From Excoecaria cochinchinensis (taxonomy: Eukaryota > Streptophyta > Magnoliopsida > Malpighiales > Euphorbiaceae), in assembly GCA_947683425.1 (NCBI GenBank), contig CANTUQ010000055.1:6640501-6704500 (forward strand): a DNA stretch of 64,000 nucleotides. The letters are read 5' to 3'. Positions 33,173 through 46,344 of this stretch are shown here, in pieces. The number at the start of each line of letters is the position of its first letter. Position 1 is the first letter of the stretch. Position numbers and translations under genes: made by a program. The notes beneath the pieces were generated by a model. The model had not been told where the DNA came from, made no database searches, and worked only from the letters and a program-made list of their open reading frames with translations.

Positions 33173-36017
33173 TGTAATGGCCCAAAATAGTTACTTTCGT
33201 GAATAGTGAGTTTCGGACCATGAATAGTGATACTAGGATGCATAGCGAGTCTCGGTAATGAAAAATATTTTATTGGATCATTAGATAGTACAAGATATAA
33301 GGAGTCTGGTGGTATAATTTGGAATGAAAATGAGGTCAAATAGGTTTTCAAAAGTTAAAAATAAGAAAAAGCCCCAGTCTAGTAACAGGGTTGACTTTTA
33401 GTTTGACCAGACTTTTAAAATAGTAAATGAACTCTGAAAAATTATCTGAAGGCATGGATGGACTCAGAATGATGAGTAGAACAATTTGAAAATAAAAAGT
33501 AAATTTTATGGTGACATTGAAAAATTTATGAATCGGACCGGTTTAATTGAACCGGACCGAAAATGGGCCTTAATTGAGATGAAAACAAAGCGTAGTGAGT
33601 TATTAAGAGTAAATAGGAAGTTAAGAATGAAAAGTGAATCGACCCGGTTCAACCAAAGAATCGATCCGATCGGCCCAGTTTCACCGCAGTTGACCGATTT
33701 GACAAAAAAATTGACCGAGGTCTACTTGGTGCTTCAGAACTCAGAAAGATTATCTGAAAGTGTTAATTTGCTTGAAATATTATGGGGAATAATATAGTGA
33801 TGAAAAATAAATTTTCCAGTGAGACAGAAAATTTGATTATCAGACTGGTAAATAATTATCGGACCGAAAAATAGTTACCGATTGAGCCAAAAATATTCGT
33901 GGAGCCTAATGAATATATTTTGAGAATTACGGTAATATTTTTATAAGGTGTTGAGTTAGGGAAGTGACAAAAATTAATTAGGGGCAAATAATGGTTAATT
34001 ATTGGGTTTGGGCTTGGTCCATTTAGAATGGCCCATTGGAAGACCCATAATTAGAGCAAATATCTGCTCTTCTCCAGAATTTTCCAGCAGCCTCACGTCC
34101 CTCTTCCTTTCTTCTCAACCGTGGCCTTTCTTTTTCCTTCTTCTTAGTGATTTATTCATCTTTTCTTCAATTTCTTCTTAAATCCAAGCTTCCTAAATGA
34201 ATTTCAGCCCCTCTAAATGATTATTTCAGCCCCTAGCTCTCAATTGTAGTGGATTTATGGAAAAAAATCAAGAAATTTTAGTTTTGGGCAAATTGGAGGT
34301 AAGTTGAAATTGAAAGTTTTAGTTGATTTTTATGGATCAAATAGTTAGTTTAGGGTGTATTTAAGTTGTTTATATGGTTTGATTGAGTTATTGAAGCATG
34401 GTTTACTTGGGTTGTTTTGTGAGGGATTTCGGCCAAAGGGGAATTTTTTTTGGAATGGAGTTTTTCATGGAATAAGGCAAAAAGATGAAGTGTAGAGTGG
34501 AGAAATAAATGATTGAAGGTTAGTGGATACAATATCTCATAGTTTACATTTAATTTAAGTGCACTTATGTGTATGTTTAAGCATGTATGTGTGAAATATG
34601 CATGTATAATTAAATGTAAACTTAGAATCATGCAATTGAAACTTAGAAATGTTGAATAATAGAGCAAAAAATGAAAGATTTAAATTGGGTATGAGACCTT
34701 AGTTTTAGGCAGAATGTACATTTAGGGGTTAATGGGTAGTGCTTTGATATTCAATGAAGATTAATTAAATAAATAAGTTAATTAATTTGTGAATTAATGA
34801 AATGTGATGCATATGTGGAAAAAAAATTATATATTATATTTATGATGGAAATAATAGTATGAATGGTAAATGATGAAAATATGGCATGAATTATATTAGA
34901 ATTAATTGAATGATGGAGTAAAGTTTCATTAGTTGAAAAAGAATGAATTATGTATTAATGGAAAATGTGGATGAGATGGAATGTTATGTTAATTAATAGT
35001 GAAGCTTATTTTAAGCTATTGTTATAATGGAAATGAGATTGAATAAATGATTTAATTACCCTTAGTGATGGTCTGGTAGTTATCTAGTTCAGGATATAGT
35101 TGGCTAGCCATAGGGATTCCACACCGCGGTACGAGTCATGGCGACTCGCTTTGGTAGGCCAATGACGGTCTACTAATTATTGAAATGTTCAAATGTTGAA
35201 ATGTAAAATGAAATGAAATGGAATGTGAAATGAAATGTATGGGTGATTCCTCGGAATCACTCTAAAATGTATGTAGTGGATCTGTGGGGTCCACGTCCGG
35301 TATATCCGGTTCGGAGATTTCTATCGGATTGATACTAGGGGCAAAATTATGAAAATGGATTTCAAAGTGCTAAAGAAATGAATTGAAGTAAGTAGATGGA
35401 AATTTAAAAGAAGAATAGAATAACAAATGATTTAATTATAAGGAATTAATAAGATTAATAAGGGAAAATAGAAAATGAATTGGCAAAGCAAGTAAATTGA
35501 TAATAGTCTAAAACATAAAATGACACAAAAATAGTATTTAAGGATTAAACAATAAATTGTATGTCAAAACAATATAATATGAATTAAAATGAGTGAATGA
35601 ATATTAATAAAGGAATATAGAGTAAAGGAGGACTAAAATGTAAAGATTTTAAAGTAATAGGGGCAAAATAATAATTATGTAAAAGAATGAATTAAAAAGG
35701 AAAATATAGAGTTATATGTGTTTAAATATTAAATTAAGTAAAAATATTAATGAATTAAGGACTTAAGAGTAAATTAGCATTAGAATAATATTGTAACGAC
35801 TAATTGGAAATTTGCATGCTAAATAATGAAATAAATCTAATAATAAAGTTAAGAAAAGGGTAATATAGTAATTTATTAGAAGCTTAAAGATTAAATGGTA
35901 AATTGATAACAGTAATGTAATTTAAAGAATTAAAATATAATTGTCAAGAATTATGAATATTAAGTGAATAAATAATTAAAGATAAAGAAATTAATGACTT
36001 AAAATAAAATGATCATC

Positions 36018-36018
<1 letters not shown>

Positions 36019-36068
<50 letters not shown>
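36019..36068. repeat. (AAT)n microsatellite in F
   Basis: About 16 AAT units, AT-rich surroundings. Confidence 0.9.
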
Positions 36069-36072
<4 letters not shown>

Positions 36073-36849
36073 TAAAAATAAAATGGAACTGTGAAGTGAA
36101 AGTTAAGATAATTATTAGAAATATTTAGGATTAATGCATGGATTAAATAATATTATAATGTTCGATGTATATATGTAATTGGGGAATAAGTGAGAAATGA
36201 GTGGCTGATTTCGTATATTGGTTGATAATGGAAAGAATAAGACTTATATTGAATTAACTTGTTAAATGGTTAAAGTTGTGCAGGGGTAGTAAGATTAAGT
36301 CTGGCGTGGGCCATAGGGAAGACATAAAGAAAGAAATAAACTTTAAGGAAATATACTAAAAGTGGTAAGAGATTTAAATAAATATAAGTGAATATACATT
36401 AAAATAAGATGAGAATATATATATATACACACACATATATATACTTGGCCCATAATAAGAACAAAAAGAAGCTAATAGAATATTAAGAAAATGTGGATAA
36501 TAAGATTTGTAATATTAATTATGGGGTTCAAATTAATAACAGCTAATGATAATAAAAGTAATAATGTTAATTTTTATGTAACTAGTAACGATATTGATTA
36601 TTTCGAAAAAGCAGTGATAGAAAAAGGGTCAAAGCTAGTATTAATATTAATAGTAAGGATAATAGTAATGTTATAACTGAATTAGTGGTCTGGAAATATA
36701 GTCAAAGATCTTAGCAACGTGCAGAAGCATGATAAATAATTTAAATCTAGTAAAAGGATTAATACATGTATAATAATATAAGACAAGTATGCTTGTGTGA
36801 GCATTTTGTATGATTATAGAAATGGAAAATTTGAGGTATGTATCCACCA

Positions 36850-36869
36850 CTGGGCATTTTTATGCTCAG
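36850..36869 (+). other. Variant 3'-R hairpin in F
   Basis: CTGGGCAT-TTTT-ATGCTCAG, an 8-bp stem with one G-T pair, at the place where A2 has CTAAGCG/CGCTTAG. The arms differ from A2 at several positions but pairing is kept. Confidence 0.5.
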
Positions 36870-37230
36870 CACATAGTTCTGTAACTGCGTGCAGGTTATA
36901 AGAGAAAGAAAGGTTGGAGTGGCCGACAAGTGATTGTTGACTGGGAAGAAGTGACAGGTAGCAAAAACAGTAGCATAGCCATGGCATGTATATGGTCATA
37001 ACGGACGGTATGGATTTATGTTTTGTGTAAGATAAGTATGAGATTATAATAGAGCGATATATTGACGGTTGTATTATTAATGATTGTTTTACTGTATCAT
37101 TGGATGTTTAAATGCGAAATTTTTTTTTACTGAACTGTGTACTGTAATATATCATGGTGACATCAATACAACGGGACAGTTGAGACATACGGTCACCGTA
37201 CATATAGTATAGTGTTATAAAAGTGTTACA

Positions 37231-38606
37231 GTTCAGCGGAGAGGGCGATCAGAGGAGCGCAGCACGACTCGTGCTGGCTGGGAGGAGATATGTCGCAAGT
37301 CGTGTTTTGGAACACGACTCACGACAGACCACTTGGGAAGGGACACGAGTCGTGTCCCTCATGCATGACTCGTGTTGGCCCGTTTTACACGGCAGTATGG
37401 GTAAACCATACCGCCGTGTAAAACGCTACTGCCTCCAGTTTTTGTAAAATGTTCAATTGTGTTTTTCTTGATCCTTTTTCTTCTAATTTGGGTTTTCAAC
37501 CTTTATTTGTGTATTATTAATTAGTAAATGACATTATTTGGCATTTCAATTTAGGCAAATGATATTTATGGTAAAATTGTATCGCATGTTGCATGTTGAA
37601 TATAATTGGATTATGTATGTGATATTTTCTAGTGCTTGATATAATAGTATAAAATACTTAAAGGTGATTTCTTTATGCATGACCTGCTAGAGTCAGTCTA
37701 GTGGATAGTTAGTCATGCCTAAAAGAATCCTTTTGCTGCAACCTCTGTACTGTTCTGGACCCTGATCAGGTCCCCATTTTGTTCATCGCGAACTTCTACG
37801 TGTTCGGATCTTGTTTAAGATCCCTTTGTAAAATATTTTGAAAAGAGAAAATATGATATTGTTTTCCCAATTCATACCCGTAAGGTACCGCTATGTGTCG
37901 ATTCGTACTCGTAAGGTACGGCTACGTGTTTGCTCGTGTCCACTACTGTGAGTCAGCAGGTATTATGATTGGTCTGATATGATTATAAGTATTTGAATCT
38001 GAATGACTAATTATGAGTATATGAGCTGTTGAAATTTGAATATGTTATTGAACCTTTGAAGGTTATGAATGGAATTCTATTATGTTTATATCTTATGATA
38101 TTCAGTATGTCATTATCGTATGTGATTTGCCTTGACGACCATTGTGAATGGCCATCCATATATTATTGTTTGTTTCCCCACTAAGCATTATCGCTTAGCA
38201 CGGTGTGTTCACCCGTTCAGGTGCGGAAGGCGTTTTGATTTTGGGAGAGTCACCGCCAGTCAAGCCAACATAGAGGGATTAGTGTTAGGGCTTTATTTTT
38301 GTAGTATGATTCTTTTGTAATAGAACTCTCTATGTATTATTTTGTACAACTTCCATCTCGTATATTTTGATTATGTAACTATTTTGTAATATCAGTTGTG
38401 ATCAGAACATTATTGTAATGACATCCGTTATATTAATGAATGATCATTCTGATGTTTCCAAAAGTTTTAATCTCCGTTGTATTTTAGTATGTATAATGGG
38501 TTTGAATGTATGTTTTTGTATTGATCTGTGTGGTGACACTCTTGCTCATACGGCATCTCACTCCGATGCGGATGGGTTCGCCTACGTATGGGTAGGGGGT
38601 GTTACA
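37231..38606 (+). repeat. 3' LTR of A2, segment 3
   Basis: Completes the palindrome array, including GGGACACGA/TCGTGTCCC (37340-37358) and a hairpin with 12-bp arms GTTTTACACGGC (37382-37424). Then come the small palindromes, the 3' hairpin and the GGGTGTTACA end. Confidence 0.92.
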
Positions 38607-38983
38607 TCTGATGCTTTCCATACCTACATATATACACAAGCACTCATCAAGATTACAATACTTAGTTATAACAGCTTTACACATTTTTAAATGTTAAAAA
38701 TATCTTACACAACTGGTACAAACACATTGAAACCCCCAAAACCTACACTAAAGTAGTAGTCCTAGTGTTGACCGTTGTTAAGCAGATTTGTCCTTCCGAA
38801 ATCACCTCGCGATCGAACCTACACGGATTAGAAAAGAAACCTATGCTAAGAGATTACGCTTAGTGGGTAACACATACATAGTTTATAAACATAAACACAA
38901 TATAAATATTATACGTGCATCATGTTAAGGTTCATGCCCAAGTCAACAAGTCTAGAGCATTTATGTATCATTTTATTCATAGC
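38607..38983 (-). repeat. 5' LTR of B, segment 2
   Basis: Continues B's LTR after A2 and contains the variant hairpin CTAAGAGATTACGCTTAG (38846-38863). It ends at ATAGC (38979-38983), the left target copy of the solo LTR that follows. Confidence 0.8.
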
Positions 38984-41624
38984 TGTAGACACCGGGTCCC
39001 GAGTAGTCTTGATCAGGATTACCCAATGATGAAATTAAGTGTGCCAATTTATAGGCAAAAACAATGAAAGTTGGAAGTGATACTTTCCTTGTCATTTTGA
39101 TTTGTTAGGAATAAAAAAATGTATTTTAAAAATGTTTTAAAAATGTTTTAAAAATTATTTTGGGGTAAAAAAAGTGAGTTTTTAATTTTTTGTGTTTTAT
39201 AGAAAATTTGAAAAAAAAAAGAAATTGTGCGAATGTCGGGCTGCGGCAGCCTGGGAGCGCGCCGCAGCGCCCCGGCATGCAGGCGGACCGCGCGCGGGGT
39301 GCGCTTGCCCGTGCGCGGGCGATAGCCTGCCCGTCGCGTGCGTGCCCCGTGCGCGGCGACGCCCGTCGGGTGAGCCGACGGGCGTCGGTAGCCCCTGTGT
39401 GCGCCCGTGCGTGGCCGTTCAGCCCCAATCCATTTTTGCTCATTTTTTGGTGTTTTTAACTCATTTGTTTTTGCATAATTTAATTCTAAAAACCTTTTAT
39501 CTTCTAAACTCTTCAAATTATTTAGTTTTTTGGGTTTAATGTGAGTTAAATTAATTTAATTTCTCTATTAAAAATCTGAATTTTTTTGGGAAGTATAAAA
39601 TGATTTGAAGAGAGGAAATTTAGGGGGGGATTTTTCTTAAGAAAAATATTGTTTTCTCTCTTCTTCTTCTTCTTCTTCTTCTTTTCTTCTTCAAGAAAAA
39701 TTCTCCAAGTGTTCTAATCTGATTTTTAAGTTAATTCTTGAGACAAATAAATCAATTATTTGTTCTTGAGAATTTATTTCTTATTTTTCATAATTTTTCC
39801 TTAAGACAAATAAAATAATTATATGTTCTTGGGATAAAATTTCATTATATTTTATTTTTATTTAAATCAAAGTAAGGAATTTGTCATCCAACTTCATTCA
39901 TCACATCAAATTTGAGGGTAAACATTCTTGGCTCAACTTTTAATTTAATTTTCACTTTATTTTTGTTTACAATTAGTTAGCTATCATGTAAATTTTTTTA
40001 GATCTATTATTTATTTTACTTCTTATTTCTTGCATGTTTATATAATTGTACATATTATTTCTCATGTTTATTTAATTGTACATATTTTTATTTCTCGTGT
40101 TTATTTAATTGTTCATATCATTATTTCTTATTCTTAATCTTTTATTTAATTGTTCATATTATTATTTCTTATTCTTAATCTTTTATTTAATTGTTCATGT
40201 TCATATTATTGTCATTATTTTTGTTCATATATTATTGTTATTGTTAGTATTATCATTTAATATGTGTTAGCATGATTGGCTTATTTTATTTCTTCATTTT
40301 ATTACTTGCATATTTAATTTGATTGTTCATATTCTTTTGATGCTATTATTATCATTATTATTTTTATTAGTTTTGTTTCTTATTATAATTTATTATTGTT
40401 GTCATCATCATTATTATTTTCATGTTCTCATACATGTTGAATTTTATTACTGTTGTTATTTTCATGTTTCATGCATGTTGAATTTTATTGTTGTTATTTT
40501 TATGCATGTTGAATTGTTCATGTGTTAAGTTATATTTTTTATTATGCTATCTAATAAATTTGTCATGCATGAAGTGTCTTATTTGTTTTAATTCATTTTT
40601 TACATGTTACATGTTTAATTCATTTTTTATTACTAACATCACTTTCATTTGTGCTTTTATTTCAATACTTATTTTTCATGTGTGAGTTTTCCAATGGCAA
40701 GTGGGAGCCCATGGAAGTTTGGAGACACCATTTTGGTGGAGTTTATATTTTCAGCATTTTAGTATTATTTTTAATTTTAATTTTATTTGCTTTTATTATT
40801 TAATATGTAATTTATAATAAATTTGTTTATTTTCATGCACGTTAATTAAAAAGTCGCATAAAGTTTTATATTAATAAATTGGGATTTTTTGTAACAAAAT
40901 GGGACCAATGTCCTAATATTTCATCCAAATAAATTGTCACTTTAAAATTATTTTCTTTAACTATGCATGAGAGGACCAATGTCCTCATCTTTAATAAATA
41001 ACCCGTTTTATGTATGATTTATATTTTATTTATGTTGGGGGTTGTATTCCGCCCCTAATTTTGCTGTAATTTATTTTTATACACTTTATTTTAATTATGC
41101 TTTCATTTACTGTTTTCCTTGGATGACCAACTTGCGCTCTAATTATTGCATCAAAACGTATGAGAAAAGGGATGAAATCTAAAATTCAAAACTTAATTGT
41201 AATTTAACCAAGGTATGAATAAATGAGAAGTCCCGAACTATCTCTGGTCTTTGAGCTCAACGAGGCGAGAGGACCATTTCAATATTCCATTGGAATGGAA
41301 CTTCCAAGACACCTCTTGTGTCCCGTAAAAAGGCTTTAACTTCCATAGTCCTAGGTTCCACGAGGCTAAAGGGCCATCCTATTGTTTTATTAGGATGGGG
41401 CCTCCAAAACCACTCTGGCTTGCCCAAAATGGACATAGCAGCGTTGTCTTAGGCTCACTGAGGCTAGACGAATTTTCCTAATGTTCTATTGGGTGGCGAC
41501 TCCAAGAAACCTCTTTATTGCCCAAAATGGACGCACTTGTAATTTCTTACAAGTTTTATGAACCTCGCTCGAAAGCTCTAAGAGCGAGTCTTCGGGGCCT
41601 CCACGGGGTTCAACGCGTGTCATA
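38984..41624 (+). mobile_element. Solo LTR of a Tat/Ogre-type element (2,641 bp) in LTR B
   Basis: TGTAGACACCGGG...; perfect ATAGC flanks (38979-38983, 41625-41629). The last bases are CATA where CACA is expected. It is the reverse orientation of the copy at 10364. A GC-rich hairpin island lies at 39225-39420. No internal sequence is present. Confidence 0.92.
39225..39420. repeat. GC-rich hairpin island in a Tat-type solo LTR
   Basis: It includes a perfect hairpin at 39358-39386: arms GACGCCCGTCGG and CCGACGGGCGTC, loop GTGAG. The ORFs that cross it on both strands are by-products of its GC content. Confidence 0.8.
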
Positions 41625-43774
41625 ATAGCATTGTTACTAATTCACATTTTCATAGAGCATGCATTTGCTTGGTGTATACATAATACTTAATCACATGACT
41701 GAATAGCTTACATAGGTTTTGCATAAATGCATCAAGTATAAAGCATTCACACATATCAACTTAATAGTTAGGATTATCTTTATCTTTTATATTTACGTTT
41801 GCCTGCAATTCAAAGACACAGATAACGGGTATCGCATTGGTACCCTTGAGGTACTATAATTTCATTATAATTTCAATGTATCCTTGGATACACATATACG
41901 CATTTGTACCCTAAGGTACAGTGACTCAACAAGATCAACCTTCCACATTTAAGAATCCAGCAAGGATTTATTTCGCATTGTGATTCCAAAGGAATCGGAC
42001 GCATTTAGCTGCAGCACTTGACCCTATAGGCATGCCTATCTATCCACTACTTGACTTACAGGCTAAAATTGATTAATTTCATTATTGATTTCATAAGTGT
42101 TAATTCCAATAGAATATACATAAGCCAACACCAAGTTCTCCTCTTTGCATACTTACAAAGCATTAATAAATCCACATTACTCTCTTATACATCACATAAC
42201 AGTTGGACAACTTGCAATAAATTCATTAACTAATAAGTAATTGAATTCATTAATCATCTTACAAATATGTATATTTGCTTCATATAACCTTGATATCACA
42301 CTCATATAAAATGCCAACAAGTTTGGCTAAAAGCCACACAATTAATAATCCAAAATAAATTACGGTTCCTTGCCAAAACAGGGTACCACATGGTCACAAC
42401 CAGATTGGTTGTCACCGTCATATACTGAGGTCTTCAAAATAGAATGCAAGCTAAGGTACCTCACGTTCAAAACCAATTTGGTTGCCACTGTGACATATCA
42501 TGCACTCCCAAAATAGAATGTAAAATGAGGTATCTCACAGTCACAACCAATTTGGTTGTCACCGTGAGATACATCACACTTTCGGGAAGAATGCCATCAA
42601 TAGCACCTCACGGTCAGAACCAATTTGGTTATCACCATGACATACCATACTCGGTCAGGCAGAATGGAGGTCCTGCATACCTCACGATAGTAATCTCTTT
42701 GGTTGTCACCGTGACTTATGCAAAAACACCATAACACAGCTGTGTTTTTTACCAAAACACAGTTGTGCTTCCTGTCTCAATTCTCATATCACTTTCATGA
42801 CCTCAAAACCAATTCCCTTTTTGGTCATTCAAGCCAACTCATTCTTCAACAGTATAACAACTAAGACATACCTGATTTCCACTAAGCCAATCTCATCCAG
42901 TATGCATAAAATTTAACACATACAAAGCTCAATTCTCAACATTCCATTCAAATATCATAAACACAATAGTAGCCTCTAGCCTATTCCATAGGATACAAAC
43001 TTCTGGTCTTTAAACCTAATCAACTCATTCATTTATGTCATTAAGAATTCCAATTACCAATTTAGTTCATGTTTAATCAAATTACACAAACAATACAATC
43101 ATGCCATTACACACACAAACCTCGTCGCCTAAGCTCCTAACGTTCACTTGGCACTTGATTCCTCGACCTTTGCTTTTCCCTTATCTTTCTTTACTCCTTC
43201 CTCTACAAATTCCATCCGATTTCCAGAATTGGACATAAACCATCAATTCCTCAATCCAACACATACCAAAACCAGAAAGAGTAGAAGATGAGGAAAACCA
43301 ATTACTAAACCACTTACCTTCCAATTTTATCAATTTAATCCTTGGACCACAAAGCCAACAATCATAGAATCAATTTAATACTTCCTAAGGAATCACACGG
43401 GAAAGAAGAAGTAAAGAGAGCTAAATTGCAGAAAATGGAAATGGCTGGAAACATGCACTTTTGGTCCTTTCTCTCTCCTCAAATCAATTTATATGCATGA
43501 AAATGATGGTGGTGGCAACACAAGGAAGTGCCACACGGATTCCACTTCAATTTCTGTCACTTAATTAGTTTAATTAATCCCCTTTAAATAGTAGTTAATC
43601 CTCCATTATCTTAATCCTGTAAAATTTCAACTTAGCCACTAAACTTTCTTTTAGCTTCTCAATTAGGTCCTTCTTTTATTTACAATCAAGTCCTTCATCC
43701 ACATTTTAATGACACACACTATTTGATACTTCAATTAAGCCAATTATAACTAGGGTACATTCCCGGCCATTACA
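41625..43774 (-). repeat. 5' LTR of B, segment 3 (U3 end)
   Basis: Holds the palindrome array (42395-42740), a TATA-like ATATAAATTG in minus sense (near 43484), a strong donor GAAG|GTAAGT (43312-43317) and a lysine-rich ORF tail (about 43148-43195). It ends GGCCATTACA on the plus strand. Confidence 0.82.
42395..42740. repeat. CACGGTGACAACC palindrome array in LTR B
   Basis: Four to five inverted repeats on TCACGGTGACAACCAA. The best spans 42530-42572, with 21-bp arms and two mismatches. LTR D carries the same motif, and A1, C and E a different one. Confidence 0.8.
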
Positions 43775-44169
43775 CCATTTCCCAATTTATTCTTAATTCT
43801 TTCTCTAAGTTCAATTATCTTATTCTTACTTGTTATGCTTCATCTTCTATCATTAACTTACTGCCTACTTATTTATAGCAATTGCTAAGTTAAAGACTCT
43901 TATTTGTACCATTTATCCTTTCTTTACACCCATAGTTCTATAACAAAGTCATACATTATTGTTCGGAACAAGTAATATCAAATCGTTCCCATTAATTGTT
44001 AACCATCCCATCTAATCACATAATTTAAACATAGTCTTATTATTCTCAAAGATTATTCATATGGAAATTAAAAGCACATAACATCCATGTTTCACAATAA
44101 CGTTTTGTCCAGACCTACATAAAAAATAATTAATCATACTTATAACAAATTATAGCATTCTTACACCTT

Positions 44170-44174
44170 TATTC

Positions 44175-44225
<51 letters not shown>

Positions 44226-44226
44226 C
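44170..44226. repeat. (ACATAT)n microsatellite
   Basis: About eight to nine ACATAT units in LTR C. Confidence 0.9.
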
Positions 44227-44948
44227 GTTATCATCAAATATATTCTCATTTTTCAATTATATCCCTGCACTTAGAGATTACTCGTTTTAGCGAGGAAACA
44301 TATAATAAAATACCAAACATATAGGTACTCCCGATTATGATTCATATAACGCATAGGAATTCTTATACAGAATCCAATCAGAGGGGAAATCCATAATAGA
44401 AATTCCAAACCAAACTCGCACATATAGAATCATAAAGTATGCATTATCATATTACCATTCATTTCTTAAATATATACATAATTATGCCTGCGATTACAAA
44501 GTAGTGGATAATGAGTGAACACATTGGTACTCGTAGGTACAACAAAAGCAATTTCTTTCTTTTTCATTCAAAAACATTTTCACATTAGGAGATCTTAAAC
44601 AAGATCCAACTCATAGGGATCGCGAGGATCCAAACGGGGACCTGATCAGGGTCCCGAACACATTGGGCTGCAGCTAACAGAACTCTATATGCATGCCTAT
44701 CTATCCACAACTCTAATGACGCAAGCAACATATATTAAATACATCCTAAAATACTCATTTCACATTTATACTTTCTCTTTACAATATGTATCATTAATAT
44801 GATCAAACACTCATTTACTTGCATGTTATTCATACTAATCATACTTATCTTAAAAATAATAATGTACTTTTCATAAGTCTGAGCAGTCATACAGTCACAT
44901 TAAATAAATTCGCACTATTAGATATCTTTTATCAAGCAAATTTACACA

Positions 44949-44953
<5 letters not shown>

Positions 44954-45007
<54 letters not shown>
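44954..45007. repeat. (AT)n microsatellite
   Basis: About 27 AT units in LTR C. Confidence 0.92.
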
Positions 45008-45011
<4 letters not shown>

Positions 45012-46272
45012 AATAACAACTGCAGATTAGTTCTCATAATTCAATTATTAATGACATGGTGAAACATATTATAATTCATATTTTAAATCATATAAGTATA
45101 CCATAAGTAAAAAACCATGCAAAGTATAATAATTAAAAGTTTCTTGAAACAAAGCGAAAGGTCACGCTCGCGATAGAAATAATTAGCATGCGGAGGCACG
45201 TATGCGACAACCAGCCGCGCATGTAAAAAGAAGCTGACCAATCTCTGTCGTGCTAGTGACCAAGGTCGCGCTCGCAATAGAAGACAGCTCGATAAAGGCT
45301 CGGCTACCAAACACTCTATCACGCTCGAGACAGAGATCCTCAGCAAGAGCTCGGATCACCGAACATTGTTGCGCTCGCGACATAGGCCACGCTCGCAACA
45401 GAATTGAGGATCCCGTATAAATGCCGAGATCAACACAACTTCCACATCCAAATATTTTCCAATTCATGCAATTAACCTATAGAACTCCCACAAAGTCATC
45501 ACATAACATTCAAAACATTTTACCCATCATTTTACCCAACTCAATCATACAATAAACATACCTAACTTCTCAATTACTAGAAATTATAATCAAAATTCAA
45601 AAGTCAAAACATTCAAAAATCACATAAATCCCAAACCTGACCTCCTTTGCTCCTATAAGCTCAATTGATTTCACTTCCTGGTTCATAGACTGCTCCATAG
45701 TCACAATCCTCAAATTCCTCATTAAATACACACATAACATCAATTTGGGTTTCTAGCTATACAACCAGAAATTGAAGAAAGAAAAAGCTCATATCTTACC
45801 TTTTCTACTCAAACCCTTCACCTAAAGCACTTGGACTTGATGATTCCATCATTCAAATTTTAGGGATTGCAGTAAGAGAGAGGGAATGGCGTTGAAAGAA
45901 GAAGAAGATGAAGAAAAAGGAGAAGAAGATTATGGGGAACGAGGGATGTGAGCAGAAATCTCCTCTCTTTCACGTTCTCTCTCTTCTTAAATACCTAAAC
46001 GAATTCAATCTCATCTCTAATGCCACATGTCCCTTTCCTATTGGTCCTTAGTAGAATTTTATGTCAAATTCCCCTTTTAATCCTTCAATTCTTATTCCAT
46101 CTTGCAATTAACTTTTAACTCTATTATTCCCAATATTGACCCACATAATTAATTAATTTCCTCAATTGAGTCCTAAATTCATACTTCACAAATTTACAAT
46201 TGGCCGCACTTGCCGAAACTTTTACATTAATACCAAATTCATCCTTTCGGCACACTCGACACCACCATTACA

Positions 46273-46344
46273 TAAATTCAGACATAATACTAATCCATTA
46301 TCATAACTTAACTCTCACGATTACTTATTTCATACAACCTGATC
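46273..46344. other. Possible flank of C
   Basis: 72 bp between the proposed C end and D, with nothing recognisable. If C is longer, this belongs to C. Confidence 0.35.

Larger units (their letters stand above)
33173..37230 (+). mobile_element. Solo LTR F (4,058 bp), Tekay-like
   Basis: TGTAATGGCCC...AGTGTTACA, flanked by perfect GTTCA copies (33168-33172, 37231-37235). It has a strong donor GGAG|GTAAGT (34299), an (AAT)n tract (36019-36068), and a variant 3' hairpin CTGGGCAT...ATGCTCAG (36850-36869). Two diverged copies of a block around TTATCTGAA...GAAAATTT occur near 33440 and 33750. No PBS or gag-pol is present. The 103-aa frame at 33486 shows no recognisable domain. Confidence 0.85.
5726..38606 (+). 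mobile_element. Tekay-like chromovirus A2 (about 9.9 kb without three nested inserts)
   Basis: 5' LTR 5726-8329, PBS 8335-8346, gag-pol with a C-terminal chromodomain (8441-15774, split by a solo LTR), purine tract 15760-15769, and a 3' LTR from 15770 to 38606 split by a Tat/Ogre-type element and by solo LTR F. Flanks are TCTCA (5721-5725) and TCTGA (38607-38611), a 5-bp duplication with one mismatch. The first LTR begins TATAACACC where the 3' copy has TGTAACACC. All frames are broken, so A2 is a dead copy. Confidence 0.92.
2622..43774 (-). mobile_element. Tekay-like Ty3/gypsy element B, heavily interrupted; the 3' end is outside the window
   Basis: On the minus strand: 5' LTR (43774 to 5557, split by A2 and by a solo Tat-type LTR), PBS (5540-5551), gag, protease, RT and part of RNase H down to 2622, where A1 interrupts it. 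The LTR termini are TGTAATGGCC... and ...GCGTGTTACA in element sense. With the inserts and duplicated target bases removed the LTR is about 2.7 kb. B is older than A1, A2 and the solo LTR at 38984. Confidence 0.85.
43775..46272 (-). repeat. LTR C, Tekay-like, partial
   Basis: Minus-strand LTR text: a probable start TGTAATGGTGG at 46272, a TATA-like GGTATTTAAG (near 45990), a donor AAAAG|GTAAGA (45794-45799), TCGCG palindromes (about 45150-45425), small conserved palindromes (44590-44720) and a hairpin CTCG...CGAG (near 44285). The left end is hidden by B at 43774. The right boundary is an estimate. B may have inserted into C. Confidence 0.6.

Noticed and set aside
33486..33797. 103-aa ORF in F
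   Set aside because: Lies in LTR text, with no domain and no start context; part of it repeats downstream without an open frame.
39126..39539. ORFs of 89-122 aa on both strands
   Set aside because: Same cause: the GC-rich island of the solo LTR at 38984-41624.
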